DNA of 5,518 nt from NCBI GenBank assembly GCA_021812845.1, contig JAKAML010000117.1:1-5518 (forward strand), read 5' to 3'. The notes below the pieces were generated by a model. It searched no databases, was not told the origin of the DNA, and saw only the letters and a list, made by a program, of their open reading frames with translations. This DNA is from Pseudomonadota bacterium. GTDB taxonomy: Bacteria > Pseudomonadota > Alphaproteobacteria > Rhizobiales > Hyphomicrobiaceae. Shown here piece by piece: positions 5,067 through 5,518 of this stretch; position 1 is the stretch's first letter; each line of letters opens with the position of its first letter. Both the position numbers and the translations under genes were made by a program.

Positions 5067-5518
5067 AGCTCGTCGGCGCGTCGAGCTTCCTGGTCAGGTT
5101 CTCGAACTCGCGGCGCAGCTCCTCGTTGCGGAAGATCTGGTCGAAGGTTGGCGCCTCGAGCTTCTGCAGGGCCTCGAACGACGACGAGCCCTCGCGCATC
5201 AGGTTTCTGAGCTGGAACGACGCCTCCACCGTCTCGAAGGTGTTGTCGGCGATCTTGAGGTCGTGCGTTGCCCGCGCGCGGGCCTTGGCGATCTGCTCGC
5301 GCTGCTGCTGCAGGTAGCGGCGATAGCCCTTCGCGGCCTCATCGGCGAGCTTCTGGCTCTCGCGATTGGCTTCGAGTGCGCGCTTCTGGTCGGGGCGGTT
5401 CTGGGCGCGCATGAGATCGTCGGTCTTCTGCCGGGCGGCGGCGACGTCCTTCAGAATGGCGTCGAGCCGCGGCATGTACTGGGTGTCGATCTTGGCGATG
5501 GTCTGGTCCTGGGCGTGC
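5065..5518 (-). CDS. Hypothetical coiled-coil protein, C-terminal part only
   Basis: The frame is open from the right edge to a TGA at 5067-5065, giving the last 150 residues. An internal ATG at 5475 is not taken as the start because the frame continues through it with similar composition. I do not recognise the family. The visible part is rich in Lys, Arg, Glu, Gln and Ala, has few prolines and no cysteine, and is predicted by eye to be almost wholly helical, with coiled-coil-like stretches (for example around RRYLQQQREQIAKARARATH). No membrane segment is visible. The C-terminus holds a more specific-looking stretch, SFQLRNLMREGSSSFEALQ followed by APTFDQIFRNEELRREFENL. A signal peptide or N-terminal domain could lie beyond the edge. 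It is on the same strand as the pentapeptide gene, 137 bp upstream, with a strong hairpin between them. Confidence 0.7.
   Translation of the reverse strand, partial: HAQDQTIAKIDTQYMPRLDAILKDVAAARQKTDDLMRAQNRPDQKRALEANRESQKLADEAAKGYRRYLQQQREQIAKARARATHDLKIADNTFETVEASFQLRNLMREGSSSFEALQKLEAPTFDQIFRNEELRREFENLTRKLDAPTS

Overview
The window is very GC-rich, with third codon positions dominated by G and C. It looks like a chromosomal segment of an alphaproteobacterium, probably in the Hyphomicrobiales (Rhizobiales) range. That assignment rests on base composition and on the look of the deacetylase and the CorA-like protein; there is no rRNA or other marker. Nothing suggests a mobile element, phage, CRISPR array, tRNA or rRNA.

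Layout: (1) 1-505, minus strand: N-terminal part of an exported polysaccharide deacetylase (NodB fold), running off the left edge. (2) 506-922: a 417-bp divergent intergenic region holding a perfect 9-bp inverted repeat (691-712), a possible promoter for the deacetylase, and two stem-loops (820-840 and 860-886) just upstream of the next gene. (3) 923-2305, plus strand: an MgtE-type Mg2+ channel with a GTG start. (4) 2306-2451: a short spacer with a GC hairpin and a plausible sigma70-type promoter overlapping an inverted repeat. (5) 2452-4098, plus strand: a 548-residue CorA-superfamily protein with a GMN motif and a very large N-terminal soluble region. (6) 4106-4927, minus strand: an exported pentapeptide-repeat protein, convergent with the CorA-like gene and separated from it by 7 bp. 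(7) 4928-5064: an intergenic region with a strong stem-loop nested inside longer GC-rich inverted arms. (8) 5065-5518, minus strand: the C-terminal 150 residues of a charged, helical, probably coiled-coil protein of unknown function, running off the right edge.

The clearest biological theme is divalent-cation transport. Two structurally unrelated families of Mg2+ channel, MgtE and CorA-like, are encoded one after the other on the same strand. The spacing and the candidate internal promoter suggest they may be transcribed separately as well as by read-through. The flanking minus-strand genes (deacetylase, pentapeptide-repeat protein, coiled-coil protein) have no evident functional link to them. 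I see no convincing new multi-gene system. The points most worth following up are the oversized CorA-like protein, the structured leader of mgtE, and the palindromes in the intergenic regions.
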